This document shows positions 31,708-40,013 of a DNA stretch of 64,000 nucleotides, one piece after another (positions within the stretch are counted from its first letter, which is position 1; each line of letters starts with the position of its first letter). The notes beneath the pieces are model-generated. The model was given only the letters and a program-made list of their open reading frames with translations. It did not search any database and was not told the origin of the DNA. Source of the stretch: Candidatus Edwardsbacteria bacterium (GTDB lineage Bacteria > Edwardsbacteria > AC1 > EtOH8); assembly GCA_031082425.1 (NCBI GenBank), contig JAVHLB010000009.1, positions 1-64,000 on the forward strand, in the 5' to 3' direction. The translations under genes and the position numbers were made by a program.

Positions 31708-33567
31708 ATGGTTACCAACTGTTCCGTAATCATAAGAAAATGCCGGCCGAGATTTGAAATACTTTTAGTGGTATGTTTAGTGATCGGGCTGGACCTTCAG
31801 GCCTTAGCCCAACCCACCTCCTTTAAAGCGGATACAGCCACCGTTTACGGAGACATTGAAACATTTTCAAAAAAATCCAAATTCACCAGGTTTGTCTATG
31901 GCCTGGTGTTCAAGCCGGTAGCTTCCAGCCCCGCCAAGAAAAAGCTTCCCCTGCTTTTGCATGTGCCCTATGCCGACTATGAAGGCAAGATCATCCGTGA
32001 CATTAACATTGTCACCCTGGATCCGTTCGGTTTCTCGGCCAAGGACACTGCGGCCCTGCCCCAGAACATACTGTTTAGGTCGGGGAATGCGCTGCATGTC
32101 AAGACCCAGGGAATGACCATCAGTAACATTTTACTTATCCGCAGGAACGAACCGCTGGACTCCTTGCTGGCAAAGGAATCCGAGCGGTTGATCCTCAGCC
32201 AGTCCTATGTCCGCGAAGTCGTCTTCTCTTTTACCCCCGCGGGTGAAACGGCCGATTCGGTGGATGTCAATATCCGGGTTTTGGACAAATGGAGCATTTA
32301 TCTGAACGGCTCGCTTACCTCCTCGCACGCAGCCGCCGGCTTCACTGAAAAGGACTTTATTGGTTTCGGGCATGAGCTGCAAAACAGGTATACCTGGAAC
32401 CGTTCCACTAAAAAGAATGCCTTGACCGCGAACTATTATATTCCCAATGTCCGAAATTCGCACATCAGCACAGTGCTCCATTATAACAGCGACGAAAACG
32501 GGAATTCGGGCAGGAGTGTGGCGGTGGAACGTCCGTTTTATTCCCCCTTTGCCCGGTGGGCGGCGGGATTGAACCTGTCCCAGCAATTTCAAAAAGATGC
32601 CCTGGCCGATGCCCTGCCGGAACACCAAAGGCAGGATATAAAATACAACATCCAGGACTACTGGGCCGGGAATGCCAACAGGATATTCAAGGGGAAGACC
32701 GAAAATGACAGGACGACGAATGCCATCGTGGCCGGGCGTTATTTACGGATCCGGTATCTTGAGAAACCATATGAAATGCCAGACTCGTTCCATCATTATG
32801 CCAACCAGGACCTTTATCTGGCGGGTCTGGGGATCTCGATGCGTAAATACTTCCGGGACAATTATATTTATAATTACGGTGGGGTCGAATATGTGCCGGT
32901 CGGGGCGGTCTACGGCCTAACAGGAGGTTACCAGACCATCGATGCCGCCGGCCGCCTGTACCTGGGCTGGCGCACCTCCTTCGGCAATTATCACGGCTGG
33001 GGATATTTGAGCTCCACCCTGGAGTACGGGACATTTATCCGGGGAAGATCCTTGGAGCAGGGCGTTTTTGCCGGCGGAGTCAACTATTTCAGCAATCTGC
33101 TGGAGACCGGGTCCTGGCGGATCCGGCAGTTCGTCAAACCCCAGGTCACCTGGGGGGCGCATCGATTTTCCTCCGACAGCCTGACCATCAACGATGAGAA
33201 CGGCATCCGTGGTTTCAGCGGTTCTTCGCGGGGCACCCAAAAGATCGTCTTGACGCTCCAGACCCAATCCTATGCCCCCTGGAACCTGGTGGGATTCCGG
33301 TTCGGACCATACCTGACCGGGTCGCTCGGCATGCTGGGCAATGCTGCGTCCGGATTCAAATACAGCCGGGTGTCCTCACAACTGGGAATAGGGGCTTTGA
33401 TCAAAAACGAATACCTGGTCTTGAACAACTTTCAATTCTCCATCGCGTATTATCCCTCGATCCCCGGAAGCGGTTACAATATCTTCAAGTTCAATGCCTT
33501 CCGGACGACGGATTTTGGCTTCAGCGATTTTATCTTCGGCAAACCGGAAACGGTGCCTTTCCAATAA
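31708..33567 (+). CDS. Omp85/TamA-like outer-membrane beta-barrel protein
   Basis: The 619 residues from ATG 31708 begin with a positively charged N-region and hydrophobic signal (ILLVVCLVIGLDLQALAQ). A POTRA-like segment follows: VPYADYEGKIIRDINIVTLD, GNALHVKTQGMTISNILLIR, then LILSQSYVREVVFSFTPAGE and VDVNIRVLDKWSIYLNGS (about 85-195). The remaining 400 residues are alternating strands typical of a 16-strand surface-antigen barrel. An in-frame extension up to 31567 gives an implausible proline-rich start. The next gene encodes an AsmA-like protein 17 bases away, a pairing reminiscent of TamA-TamB. The barrel-assembly or lipid-transport role is an inference. Confidence 0.75.
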   Translation: MVTNCSVIIRKCRPRFEILLVVCLVIGLDLQALAQPTSFKADTATVYGDIETFSKKSKFTRFVYGLVFKPVASSPAKKKLPLLLHVPYADYEGKIIRDINIVTLDPFGFSAKDTAALPQNILFRSGNALHVKTQGMTISNILLIRRNEPLDSLLAKESERLILSQSYVREVVFSFTPAGETADSVDVNIRVLDKWSIYLNGSLTSSHAAAGFTEKDFIGFGHELQNRYTWNRSTKKNALTANYYIPNVRNSHISTVLHYNSDENGNSGRSVAVERPFYSPFARWAAGLNLSQQFQKDALADALPEHQRQDIKYNIQDYWAGNANRIFKGKTENDRTTNAIVAGRYLRIRYLEKPYEMPDSFHHYANQDLYLAGLGISMRKYFRDNYIYNYGGVEYVPVGAVYGLTGGYQTIDAAGRLYLGWRTSFGNYHGWGYLSSTLEYGTFIRGRSLEQGVFAGGVNYFSNLLETGSWRIRQFVKPQVTWGAHRFSSDSLTINDENGIRGFSGSSRGTQKIVLTLQTQSYAPWNLVGFRFGPYLTGSLGMLGNAASGFKYSRVSSQLGIGALIKNEYLVLNNFQFSIAYYPSIPGSGYNIFKFNAFRTTDFGFSDFIFGKPETVPFQ

Positions 33568-33584
33568 AAAAGCAGGAATTATCG

Positions 33585-34982
33585 ATGAATTATAGTGGCC
33601 ACCCGGATGACCGACCCCGCCAGCCAGAGGCGGAGAACAGCCGGGGCCATAAGCTGCGCAGGCTGATGACCTATGCGGGCTATGGTCTAGGCGGTGCCGT
33701 CTTGGCAGGTGCGGCGCTCCTTCTTATCTTCAATGGAGCGCTGTTGAACGGATATGGGAAAAGGAAGTTGGAGCATAACTATGCCGCAACCCATCCCGGG
33801 TCCACACTGCGGATAGGCAAACTGTATTACGTCGTCGGTCCCAACCGCCTGGTGGCCCGATCCGTTACCCTGAGCACGGCCAATTCAACCTATAAGGCCG
33901 GGCGGATCTCGCTGACTGGCGTCCGATGGTCGCAGTTCCTTTTGGGAAAGTCTGCTTTGGTCGATGCCATGGCCAACGCCGGCCTGGATGCTTCGAAACT
34001 TGATATGGAATTTCTCCGGTCTCGTTATGGGATACGCTGTAAAAGGCTGCAGGCTATGGCGCCTAACTCAGAGTTGACCGCCGAAGGAATTGAGCTTTCG
34101 CCTTTGGCCGGGGATGAAGAGATCTGCGCGGCCAACCCTTTTAGGACCACCCGGTACACCGTGACCGTCCCGGAATGCCGGATATCGGGGCTGGACGTCG
34201 GGGAAATCCTTCAGGGCAAATCCTACCGGGCCAGGTCGGTCATTTTTATCCGCCCCGCCTTTGACGCTTTTGCCTACCATGAAAAGCCGTCCGGGCCTTT
34301 TGTCAAGAGCCCCCTGATGGTGAACCAGGCGCTGGCCGCCATCCGGCTGCCGGTACGGGTCGACAGCCTGAGCATCACCGGCGGCTGGGTGGCCTATCGC
34401 GACCGGGTGGCATCCGGAGCCGCGCCCGGAGTGCTGACCTTCACCGAGGTCGATCTGAACGCCGAGGGCATCACCAACCGGGGCCAAGCGGATGATTCCA
34501 TAGTCCTCCGGGCCCAGGGAAAAATGATGGATGCCGGACTTCTTAAAATGACGCTGGCGATCCCGGCCGCTTCAACAGACCTTTCGTTCAAGTGTTCCGG
34601 TTCGCTGGGCGCGATGGACCTGACCCGTCTGGGGCCATTCCTTAGTATTGTGGAGCACTACGACATCAGCTCCGGACGGGTAGAAAGGGCGGAGTTCGAG
34701 ATCGACGTGGCCTCCGGCCGCGCCCGCGGCAGGGTCAGGGCTAACTTCAGCGACCTGACGATCGCGGTGCTTGACAAAACAACCGGTTCCCAGAAGGGGT
34801 TGGGCAACCGCATTGCCTCGTTCCTGGCCAACCAGTTCAAGATCCGGGGCACCAACTCTCCGGAGCAATCAGCTCCGATGAAGGTGGGCCGGGTGAGCTA
34901 CCGGAGAAAACCAGGGGACACCTTTCTGCAGGTGGTCTGGTATGCCCTGAAAAGCGGTGTTCTGGATGTCATCCATCAGTAA
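33585..34982 (+). CDS. AsmA-like envelope-spanning protein
   Basis: The 465 residues carry a cytoplasmic tail (about 1-28), one membrane segment (YAGYGLGGAVLAGAALLLIF, about 31-50), and a long periplasmic domain with AsmA/DUF748-type features: LRIGKLYYVVGPNRLVARSV, YKAGRISLTGVRWSQFLLGK near the start, LPVRVDSLSITGGWVAYRDR in the middle and LSFKCSGSLGAMDLTRLGPF near the end. AsmA/TamB proteins form beta-groove bridges that move phospholipids to the outer membrane. The gene follows the Omp85-like gene closely, so the two probably work together. Family assignment is by fold pattern rather than strict motifs. Confidence 0.65.
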   Translation: MNYSGHPDDRPRQPEAENSRGHKLRRLMTYAGYGLGGAVLAGAALLLIFNGALLNGYGKRKLEHNYAATHPGSTLRIGKLYYVVGPNRLVARSVTLSTANSTYKAGRISLTGVRWSQFLLGKSALVDAMANAGLDASKLDMEFLRSRYGIRCKRLQAMAPNSELTAEGIELSPLAGDEEICAANPFRTTRYTVTVPECRISGLDVGEILQGKSYRARSVIFIRPAFDAFAYHEKPSGPFVKSPLMVNQALAAIRLPVRVDSLSITGGWVAYRDRVASGAAPGVLTFTEVDLNAEGITNRGQADDSIVLRAQGKMMDAGLLKMTLAIPAASTDLSFKCSGSLGAMDLTRLGPFLSIVEHYDISSGRVERAEFEIDVASGRARGRVRANFSDLTIAVLDKTTGSQKGLGNRIASFLANQFKIRGTNSPEQSAPMKVGRVSYRRKPGDTFLQVVWYALKSGVLDVIHQ

Positions 34983-35060
34983 CGCGTGACCCGGCAATCA
35001 AGCAAAGTATTGCGGCGGCAGGGGCATCAGAGTTTCCCGTTTTAAAGAGGATTCCCAGAA

Positions 35061-35097
35061 AAAGCTTCATCCCAAAATATCGGGAGAAGCTTTTTTT
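35061..35097 (+). terminator. Rho-independent terminator after the AsmA-like gene
   Basis: AAAGCTTC and CCC pair with GGG and GAAGCTTT around an AT loop, followed directly by seven T residues. Confidence 0.85.
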
Positions 35098-35120
35098 AGT
35101 TGACTTTTACCAAACATTGG

Positions 35121-35132
35121 GTGTATCATTTA
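35121..35132 (+). promoter_or_regulatory. Candidate half-site for the sigma54 activator (GTGTATCATTTA)
   Basis: GTGTATCATTTA upstream of the activator gene matches the motif that recurs downstream of it at 37585-37596 and, as GTGTCTCATT(T/A)A, at 37567 and 37729. This suggests autoregulation. The remaining bases from 35133 to the start at 35299 hold no gene. Confidence 0.4.
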
Positions 35133-35298
35133 TTAGGGAAAAAGGATTCGGTTACGATAATTCAGGATATGACCGATCCAATGGGTAGAGTCCATATTAG
35201 GGGCGGGATCTGGCAACCAACAGCGAATACTTGTAATTCTAAGGCAAAATTCAAGATATGGACAACGCGAGCTAAATTACCCAACAGGGGGATGTTCC

Positions 35299-37560
35299 AT
35301 GAAAGGTAAGACGGAAAAACAGCTGGCCGATGATTCGGCGGCCAAGCAGGCTTTAGCACTGCTGAAGGATTCGGAGACCCGCTACCGGCGGCTGTTTGAA
35401 ACAGCCCAGGACGGGATCCTGATCCTGGACGCCCTGACCGGGCGCATCACCGATGTCAATCCGTTTTTGGTGGCCATGCTGGGTTATTCCCACGGGGAGT
35501 TCCTGGGCAAGCGTCTTTGGGAGATCGGCCCTTTCAAGGATGTTCCGGAAAGCCGCCGGGCCTTTCTGGAATTGCAGAAGAAAAAATTCATCCGCTACGA
35601 AGACCTGCCTTTGGAGACCAAGGATGGAAGGGCCATCCAGGTGGAATTTGTCAGCAATGTCTATACGGTCGATCACACCAGGGTGATCCAATGCAATATC
35701 CGCGACATCACCGACCGCAAGCATCTGGAACTGCAGGCCCAGTCCATAATCCAGACCGCCATGGACGGATTTTGGATCACCGATAGGCAGGGCCGCTTTC
35801 TGAACGTCAATGACGCCTATTGTAAAATGACAGGGTACCGCCGCCGGGAACTTTTAAAAATGAACATTCAGGATGTGGACGCCGGCGAAAACAAAGAAGA
35901 TACCGCCGCTCATATCCGCAAACTAATAGAGACGGCTGTCCCGCTGAATCCCCCCTCAGCCACCACTGCAGCCAGAGAGCTGCAAAAGAACGGCCGGGTC
36001 GCCGCCAAATACCGGCAGCGCCACTCGGCCAAGGGGGGGGCGCCGGACTATAAGATAAGCCATGAAAGGTTCGAGACCAAACACCGCTGCAAGAATGGCG
36101 GGATCATTGATATCGAGTTCAGCGCCAATTATACGGACATCGACGGAGGACGTTTTTTTGTTTTCCTGCGCGACATCACCAGAAGCAAACAGGCCGAAGC
36201 CGAGATCAAGCGGTCGGAGCAGAAGCTCCGCACCATCTTTGAGGCGGTCCCCTGCACCATCCTGATAATGGACGATCAGTTGACCGTAATGTCCATCAAC
36301 GAGGCAGCCCAGCATACTTTTGGCCTGTCGGAAACCGCCATCGTCAACCGCCGCTGGGGGGACGTGCTGCGGTGCACCCATGCCGAGGAGACCCCCGAGG
36401 GCTGCGGGTCCCTGGAAATCTGCAAGAACTGCCAGATCAGCAACACGGTCCTAGGGGCTTTGGCGGGCCGGGCAACCCAGCGGGTCAGGACTAATTTTGA
36501 GTTCTTCATCGACGGACACATCCATAAACGGATGTTCTCCATCAGCGCCGCCCCGGTAGAATACGAGAATAGGAAAATGGCGGTGCTGACGGTGGAGGAC
36601 ATCACCGAAGTGTCTTATTTGCGCCAACGGCTGAGGATAGAACATTCCTTTGCGGGCATACAGGGCCGGGATGAAAAAATGGTGGAATTATTCGACACCA
36701 TCAGGGAACTGGCAGAATCCAACGCCCCGGTCCTGATCCTGGGCGAGAGCGGGACCGGCAAGGAACTGGTGGCCTCGGCCCTGCACAACGAGGGCCCGCG
36801 GCGGCAAAAACGGTTTGTGCCGGTAAATTGCGGCGCCCTGCCGGACGGCCTGCTGGAAAGCGAGCTGTTCGGCCATTGCAAAGGGTCCTTCACCGGCGCC
36901 ATCCGCGATAAAAAAGGCCGGTTTGAACTGGCCGACGGGGGCACCATCTTCCTGGACGAGGTGGGCGATCTGAGCCAGGCCATGCAGGTTAAATTGCTGC
37001 GGGTCATCCAGAACGGCTCCTTTGAACCGGTGGGCTCCGAAAAGACGATAAAGGTGGACGTCCGGGTCATCAGCGCCACCAACAAGGACCTGGCCCAGGA
37101 GATCAAAGCCGGGCGTTTCCGGGAGGACCTGTTTTACCGCCTCTCGGTGGTGCCGATCAAGATGCCCCCGCTGCGGGAAAGGCTTAACGATATCCCCATT
37201 TTGGCCGAGAGCTACCTTGACTGGTCGGCAAAAGAATCACAAAAGGAAAAAGCAACCCTGACCCAGGAGGCACTGGATATTCTGATGGGGTACCATTGGC
37301 CCGGCAATGTCAGGGAATTGCAGAACGTCCTGCAATTTGCCTTAATCAAATGCCGGGGCAAGGTCATCTCCCCGCAATACCTGCCGGCAAATATCTTCCC
37401 GGCCGATAAACGTTCCAAGAAACGCAGGAACCGCCAGGGAAAACTTGACTCCAAAACAGTGGAAGCGGCCCTGGAAGAAACCCAGGGCAATAAATTAAAG
37501 GCCGCCAAACTCCTGGGGGTCAGCCGGGCCACCATCCACCGGTTCCTGACCCAAAAGTGA
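35299..37560 (+). CDS. Sigma54-dependent transcriptional activator with three PAS domains
   Basis: The 753 residues hold PAS1 (about 25-145), PAS2 with an insertion (about 150-300), PAS3 (about 310-430), an AAA+ domain (about 455-690) and a Fis-type helix-turn-helix (KLKAAKLLGVSRATIHRFL, about 733-751). Walker A is GESGTGKE (about 482); the sigma54-contacting loop is GSFTGA rather than the usual GAFTGA; Walker B is GTIFLDEVGDL; the arginine region is LFYRLSVVPIKMPPLRER. PAS3 contains a Cys-rich patch (CTHAEETPEGCGSLEICKNC) seen in some metal or redox PAS proteins. There is no receiver domain, so it senses directly through PAS. Candidate binding sites and a -24/-12 promoter lie directly downstream. 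Confidence 0.93.
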   Translation: MKGKTEKQLADDSAAKQALALLKDSETRYRRLFETAQDGILILDALTGRITDVNPFLVAMLGYSHGEFLGKRLWEIGPFKDVPESRRAFLELQKKKFIRYEDLPLETKDGRAIQVEFVSNVYTVDHTRVIQCNIRDITDRKHLELQAQSIIQTAMDGFWITDRQGRFLNVNDAYCKMTGYRRRELLKMNIQDVDAGENKEDTAAHIRKLIETAVPLNPPSATTAARELQKNGRVAAKYRQRHSAKGGAPDYKISHERFETKHRCKNGGIIDIEFSANYTDIDGGRFFVFLRDITRSKQAEAEIKRSEQKLRTIFEAVPCTILIMDDQLTVMSINEAAQHTFGLSETAIVNRRWGDVLRCTHAEETPEGCGSLEICKNCQISNTVLGALAGRATQRVRTNFEFFIDGHIHKRMFSISAAPVEYENRKMAVLTVEDITEVSYLRQRLRIEHSFAGIQGRDEKMVELFDTIRELAESNAPVLILGESGTGKELVASALHNEGPRRQKRFVPVNCGALPDGLLESELFGHCKGSFTGAIRDKKGRFELADGGTIFLDEVGDLSQAMQVKLLRVIQNGSFEPVGSEKTIKVDVRVISATNKDLAQEIKAGRFREDLFYRLSVVPIKMPPLRERLNDIPILAESYLDWSAKESQKEKATLTQEALDILMGYHWPGNVRELQNVLQFALIKCRGKVISPQYLPANIFPADKRSKKRRNRQGKLDSKTVEAALEETQGNKLKAAKLLGVSRATIHRFLTQK

Positions 37561-37566
37561 AGGCGA

Positions 37567-37610
37567 GTGTCTCATTTAGCCAAAGTGTATCATTTAACGC
37601 TAATGATACA
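37567..37610. promoter_or_regulatory. Inverted-repeat candidate enhancer sites for the sigma54 activator
   Basis: GTGTCTCATTTAGC at 37567-37580 is followed by a perfect 9-bp inverted repeat: TGTATCATT at 37586-37594 and AATGATACA at 37602-37610, spacer TAACGCT. It starts six bases after the activator's stop codon and lies about 260 bases before the -24/-12 promoter. Function as an upstream activating sequence is inferred from motif recurrence and position. Confidence 0.6.
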
Positions 37611-37728
37611 GATGATATGATTCGATGACCGATACTGGGCTCTAAAAATCAAAGATACCCCATGGAAAGGGCTTGTTTTGCCGGAATAGGCAGGACGGGC
37701 CCTTTTTTATTGGCCAGGGCCGGGAAGA

Positions 37729-37760
37729 GTGTCTCATTAACGCTAAGGGACATGATACAC
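37729..37760. promoter_or_regulatory. Second inverted-repeat candidate enhancer site
   Basis: GTGTCTCAT at 37729-37737 and ATGATACAC at 37752-37760 form an inverted repeat with one mismatch, with ATTAACGCTAA between them as in the first site. It is about 110-140 bases upstream of the -24/-12 promoter, the usual distance for sigma54 activators. The intervening DNA (37611-37728) holds no convincing gene. Confidence 0.6.
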
Positions 37761-37870
37761 TTTAGGGTGCTGCTCAGGCGTTCATTTTATTTATTTTCAG
37801 GCAGGCATCAGGCTCCGGTTCAAGGGCATAGGATGTCACCTGCCGAGTATCTTTTGTCCCGCCGATGATG

Positions 37871-37886
37871 TGGCACGGAATAAGCT
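37871..37886 (+). promoter_or_regulatory. Sigma54-type (-24/-12) promoter
   Basis: TGGCACGGAATAAGCT has the invariant GG at 37872-37873 and GC at 37884-37885 at the required spacing of 12 bases and matches the -24 consensus TGGCACG completely. Only the TT before GC is replaced by AA. The start would be near 37897, about 110 bases before the small membrane protein at 38006. Confidence 0.7.
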
Positions 37887-38005
37887 GCTATATAACAATG
37901 TTGGACAATTCTGCCGCAGGATCAGCTCAGGGCATTTGGGTGACCGCCAAATTGCGGCAAAAATTAGAATTATTTTGTAAACCGATAATATGAAAGGAAA
38001 CTAAG

Positions 38006-38155
38006 ATGCTGTTCATCATCGCCACTATAATGGTAGTTTTGTGGTTGCTGGGGCTGGTCACTTCCCATACCATGGGAGGTTTGGTCCACATTCTTCTGGT
38101 CATAGCCGTCATTGCCGTCCTGATAAGGATCATCCGCGGCAACAAAATACTGTAA
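38006..38155 (+). CDS. Small membrane protein, lmo0937/DUF5670-like
   Basis: The 49 residues (MLFIIATIMVVLWLLGLVTS at the N-terminus, then MGGLVHILLVIAVIAVLIRI, ending RGNKIL) give two short membrane helices with a glycine turn, the whole length of the lmo0937 family. A paralogue lies at 50495-50650. Family members are small stress-associated membrane proteins with no known activity. It is the first gene after the sigma54-type promoter. AAAGGAAA precedes the start. Confidence 0.8.
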   Translation: MLFIIATIMVVLWLLGLVTSHTMGGLVHILLVIAVIAVLIRIIRGNKIL

Positions 38156-38185
38156 CCTACAACAACATCGAAGGGAGCACCCCCC

Positions 38186-38680
38186 ATGAGATCGTTTCTT
38201 TATGCCGCCATCACCTTGGTCCTGTTTCTGACCGCCACCGGAGCCAGCAGCCAGGAACGCCGCTTTGGTCTGGGGATAATCATTGGCGAACCGACCGGGC
38301 TCAGCGCCAAACTGTGGACATCGAACCGCACTGCCCTGGACTTCGGCCTGGGATGGTCGCTGGGCGGGGATCGGATCTCCAAGTATGACGGCTATTATAC
38401 CGGCGAGAGCCGGATCCACTTCCACATGGATCACCTGTGGCACTCATTTGATGCCATTCGCTCAAGCGAGCGGTTTCCGCTTTATTACGGGATAGGCGGG
38501 CGCATCAATACCGGGGCCGGGTACAAGAACTCGGCTGCCGTCCGCGGGGTGCTGGGCATTCTGTGGCTGCCTCGCCGGACGCCGATCGACGTGTTTCTGG
38601 AGCTGGTTCCCGCGCTGCAAGTGGTGCCGTCAACGGGCTTTGGCATAGATGCCGGTCTTGGGGTCAGGTATTTCTTTTAA
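38186..38680 (+). CDS. Small outer-membrane beta-barrel protein, unknown function
   Basis: The 164 residues have a signal peptide (MRSFLYAAITLVLFLTATGA, cleavage near SSQ) and a mature part of alternating strands: RRFGLGIIIGEPTGLSAKLW, ALDFGLGWSLGG, FPLYYGIGGRINTGAGYKN, FGIDAGLGVRYFF, ending in Phe as many barrel proteins do. An eight-strand barrel is likely. It is 30 bases after the small membrane protein gene and probably in the same sigma54-driven unit. Confidence 0.75.
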   Translation: MRSFLYAAITLVLFLTATGASSQERRFGLGIIIGEPTGLSAKLWTSNRTALDFGLGWSLGGDRISKYDGYYTGESRIHFHMDHLWHSFDAIRSSERFPLYYGIGGRINTGAGYKNSAAVRGVLGILWLPRRTPIDVFLELVPALQVVPSTGFGIDAGLGVRYFF

Positions 38681-38754
38681 CCCGGGCGGAAGTTTACCGG
38701 CCAAGTTTGATTGCACCCCTTGACCGGTTCGACCCATAACCTGCTGCCTATCCT

Positions 38755-38775
38755 AAAGCGGCCCCAAGCCGCTTT
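38755..38775 (+). terminator. Terminator-like hairpin
   Basis: AAAGCGGC at 38755-38762 pairs with GCCGCTTT at 38768-38775 around a five-base loop. The T run is only three, within the stem, so termination may be weak. Confidence 0.5.
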
Positions 38776-38806
38776 GATCGCCGTAATATTTTAAGGAGCA
38801 TTACAA

Positions 38807-39013
38807 ATGTACAAAGTTCTTTCAATTGCCCTGCTGGCCGTAGGGATTTTGCTGATCGTTTGGGGCGTCAGGGCCGGTGATTCCTTCAGTTCTGATGTCT
38901 CAAGATTTTTTACCGGCTCACCCACCGACAAAACGGTCTGGATGCTGATAGGCGGATCGGTCGCTTCCCTGGCCGGGCTTTTCGGCCTGTTCTTCAGCCC
39001 CAAGAGGAAATAA
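38807..39013 (+). CDS. DUF3185-like small membrane protein
   Basis: The 68 residues contain two membrane helices (LSIALLAVGILLIVWGVRAG and WMLIGGSVASLAGLFGLFFS) joined by a polar segment (SDVSRFFTGSPTDKT). This matches DUF3185, a family of small inner-membrane proteins of unknown role found with envelope-stress genes. TAAGGAG precedes the start. Confidence 0.75.
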   Translation: MYKVLSIALLAVGILLIVWGVRAGDSFSSDVSRFFTGSPTDKTVWMLIGGSVASLAGLFGLFFSPKRK

Positions 39014-39110
39014 GAACGATGGAAACTTTCGCCGGCTTTATATATTCGGCATTGGAGAAATGCGATCCGGGTCATGGTAGACCACCAAAATCGATCAACG
39101 AGGTATCAAA

Positions 39111-39803
39111 ATGAAAGCAATATTGACCGTGGTGATCGTTCTGGTCATGCTGTTGGCCGGCAGCTCGTATTATTTTTACTTTAACGGCCGAAACGAGCTT
39201 GAGGCTGCGCGCAACACAGTCACGGATCTCACCTTCCAGGTCGATGCCCTGGAAGCGCAGAGGATGGAATTGGAGCGGGAACTCGAGGCCAAGATAGCCG
39301 TCATTTCCCTGAAAAAGGAGGAGGAGATCGCCCGGCTGAAAGGCACTTACGAAAAGCTGACCGCGGACATGAAGAATGAGATCCAGCAGGGCCAGATCAA
39401 GATCACCCAGCTGGCCGACCGTCTGTCGGTAAGCATGGTCGACAAGATATTGTTCCCATCGGGCGAAGCCGAATTAACGCCGGAGGGCATAAAGGTGCTG
39501 GAAAGGGTAGGCAACGTTCTGAAAAACACCAGCAACAAGACCATCCGGGTTGAGGGTCATACCGACAACGTGCCGATACACCCCCGCCTCCAGAAGCAAT
39601 ATCCCACCAATTGGGAGCTTTCCACGGCCCGGGCGGCAAATGTGGTCCGTTTCCTTCAGGAGAAGGTCGGCATCGCGCCGGAGCGGATGCAGGTCATCGG
39701 CCTGTCGGAATACCAGCCGGTGGCCAGCAATAAAACGGCCTCCGGCCGCAGCAAGAACCGTCGGATAGAAATAACCCTGCTGCCGGAGCAGGACGGCAAT
39801 TGA
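39111..39803 (+). CDS. OmpA/MotB domain protein with coiled-coil stalk
   Basis: The 230 residues have an N-terminal membrane anchor (about 4-25), a coiled coil (about 28-105: EAARNTVTDLTFQVDALEAQ then AKIAVISLKKEEEIARLKG) and an OmpA C-terminal peptidoglycan-binding domain (about 110-225: KILFPSGEAELTPEGIKVL, VEGHTDNVPIHPR, SKNRRIEITLLPE). The anchor is uncleaved-looking, so the protein probably links the inner membrane to the cell wall. A hairpin CGGCC/GGCCG at about 39820-39838 follows the gene. The next 175 bases to 40013 hold only the leader of the following gene. Confidence 0.9.
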   Translation: MKAILTVVIVLVMLLAGSSYYFYFNGRNELEAARNTVTDLTFQVDALEAQRMELERELEAKIAVISLKKEEEIARLKGTYEKLTADMKNEIQQGQIKITQLADRLSVSMVDKILFPSGEAELTPEGIKVLERVGNVLKNTSNKTIRVEGHTDNVPIHPRLQKQYPTNWELSTARAANVVRFLQEKVGIAPERMQVIGLSEYQPVASNKTASGRSKNRRIEITLLPEQDGN

Positions 39804-40013
39804 CAGGGGCTGCAATTATACGGCCGGGGGTCATGGCCGTTGAATCTCCGCAAGCACTGCTAAACAATGAATTTTATAAATAGAAGAAAGGAAAGGAAGC
39901 ATATTATGCCTGATCAAAAATATCACCCAAGCGATATTTGAGCTGAAAAAATGTTTAGGCCCCAGAGCAACAAGCATCAGAGAAAGAAACTAATACAAAG
40001 AGGAGTCAGGATC

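Noticed and set aside
35211..35224. A -24/-12 promoter (TGGCAACCAACAGC) upstream of the sigma54 activator gene
   Set aside because: GG and GC are 11 rather than 12 bases apart, a spacing sigma54 does not tolerate.
37662..37868. A 68-codon open frame in the gap after the sigma54 activator
   Set aside because: It overlaps the palindromic site at 37729-37760, has no ribosome-binding site and no family pattern.
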